Positions 63,754 to 64,000 of a stretch of DNA of 64,000 nucleotides are shown piece by piece. The notes below the pieces were generated by a model. The model was given only the letters and a program-made list of their open reading frames with translations. It searched no databases and was not told the origin of the DNA. Source of the DNA: Thermohalobaculum sp039033215. Lineage in GTDB: Bacteria > Pseudomonadota > Alphaproteobacteria > Rhodobacterales > Rhodobacteraceae. Each line of letters starts with the position of its first letter. The first letter of the stretch is position 1. The DNA is taken from contig JBCCDA010000001.1 in NCBI GenBank assembly GCA_039033215.1, positions 62,001-126,000 of the forward strand, given 5' to 3'. The position numbers and the translations under genes were made by a program.

Positions 63754-64000
63754 GGGGTGCCTCCCAACCTGTCCTGCCAGCGCGCAATCTGCTCGCGCAC
63801 ACGCACTGGCGCCGTGCCGCCGTACGACGTGCGGCTGGCGACCGAGGCGTCCACCGTCAGCACGGTATAGACATCGTCGGTGATGCGGGGCTCGACCGAT
63901 TGCATGATGCCGAGGGGGAGGGCCGAGAGGTCCTCGCCCCGGTCTTCCGCCGCCTTGACCAGGCTGCCGGTGACATGGTGGGCATCGCGAAACGGCAGTC
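63750..64000 (-). CDS. argH: Argininosuccinate lyase, C-terminal part (5' end outside window)
   Basis: The last 83 codons of the gene. The protein fragment begins with LPFRDAHHVTGSLVK, the conserved ArgH region after the catalytic signature loop, and continues with ASRTSYGGTAP before the stop. ArgH splits argininosuccinate to arginine and fumarate. It is the first visible gene of the argH-lptM-DUF2834-lysA run. Confidence 0.94.
   Translation of the reverse strand, partial: LPFRDAHHVTGSLVKAAEDRGEDLSALPLGIMQSVEPRITDDVYTVLTVDASVASRTSYGGTAPVRVREQIARWQDRLGGTP

Overview
The window looks like chromosomal DNA from a GC-rich alphaproteobacterium, most probably a marine Rhodobacterales (roseobacter-type) species. 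Supporting signs are a soeABC-type sulfite dehydrogenase, DUF2125 and DUF4175 (TIGR02302) proteins, the argH-lptM-DUF2834-lysA order, and three very large acidic secreted RTX proteins. This taxonomic call is inferred from gene content only. I saw no tRNA, rRNA, CRISPR array, insertion sequence or phage gene.

Layout. At 1-5.9 kb a minus-strand run reads crp/fnr-type regulator, YcaO, TfuA, an HExxH metallopeptidase without a signal peptide, and a protein of unknown family ending in six VGGGR repeats; a class III adenylate cyclase (cut by the window edge) follows. At 6-10 kb lies a glycan-modification group: GtrA, a GT2 glycosyltransferase, a polytopic GT39-like glycosyltransferase and GtrB. At 10-16.6 kb is one 2184-residue secreted protein that fuses a 5'-nucleotidase, a choice-of-anchor I region, an endonuclease/exonuclease/phosphatase domain and RTX repeats. 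At 16.9-21.9 kb are soeC, soeB, a small unknown gene and soeA. At 22-30 kb come a degenerate DUF1045 protein, YtoQ, Nudix, ChaC, DUF2125, two flavoprotein oxidoreductases and a periplasmic 5'-nucleotidase.

From 29.6 to 47.8 kb the region is rich in sugar-acid and small-molecule catabolism: an enolase-superfamily dehydratase divergent from an SDR, a fumarylacetoacetate-hydrolase-family enzyme, an agmatinase-family hydrolase, a second SDR, an IlvD/Edd dehydratase, a DenD-like dehydrogenase, a 2-hydroxyacid dehydrogenase, a PLP aminotransferase and two EamA permeases. A carotenoid oxygenase and an RTX protein sit among them. From 47.9 to 52.6 kb is a 1566-residue G8/beta-helix/RTX protein. The last 11 kb (52.8-64 kb) hold a third EamA permease, an acyl-CoA ligase with a GntR regulator, and conserved core genes rmuC, mutL, DUF4175, lysA, DUF2834, lptM and the end of argH.

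The most novel-looking system is the YcaO-TfuA operon at 0.5-5.9 kb. It has the enzyme pair known for backbone thioamidation, a candidate intracellular processing protease, and a one-nucleotide-spaced downstream gene whose glycine-rich repeat tail is kept by selection at the protein level (its codons differ from repeat to repeat). This could be a RiPP-like or protein-modification system with an unusual repeat substrate; that function is a hypothesis, not something the sequence proves.
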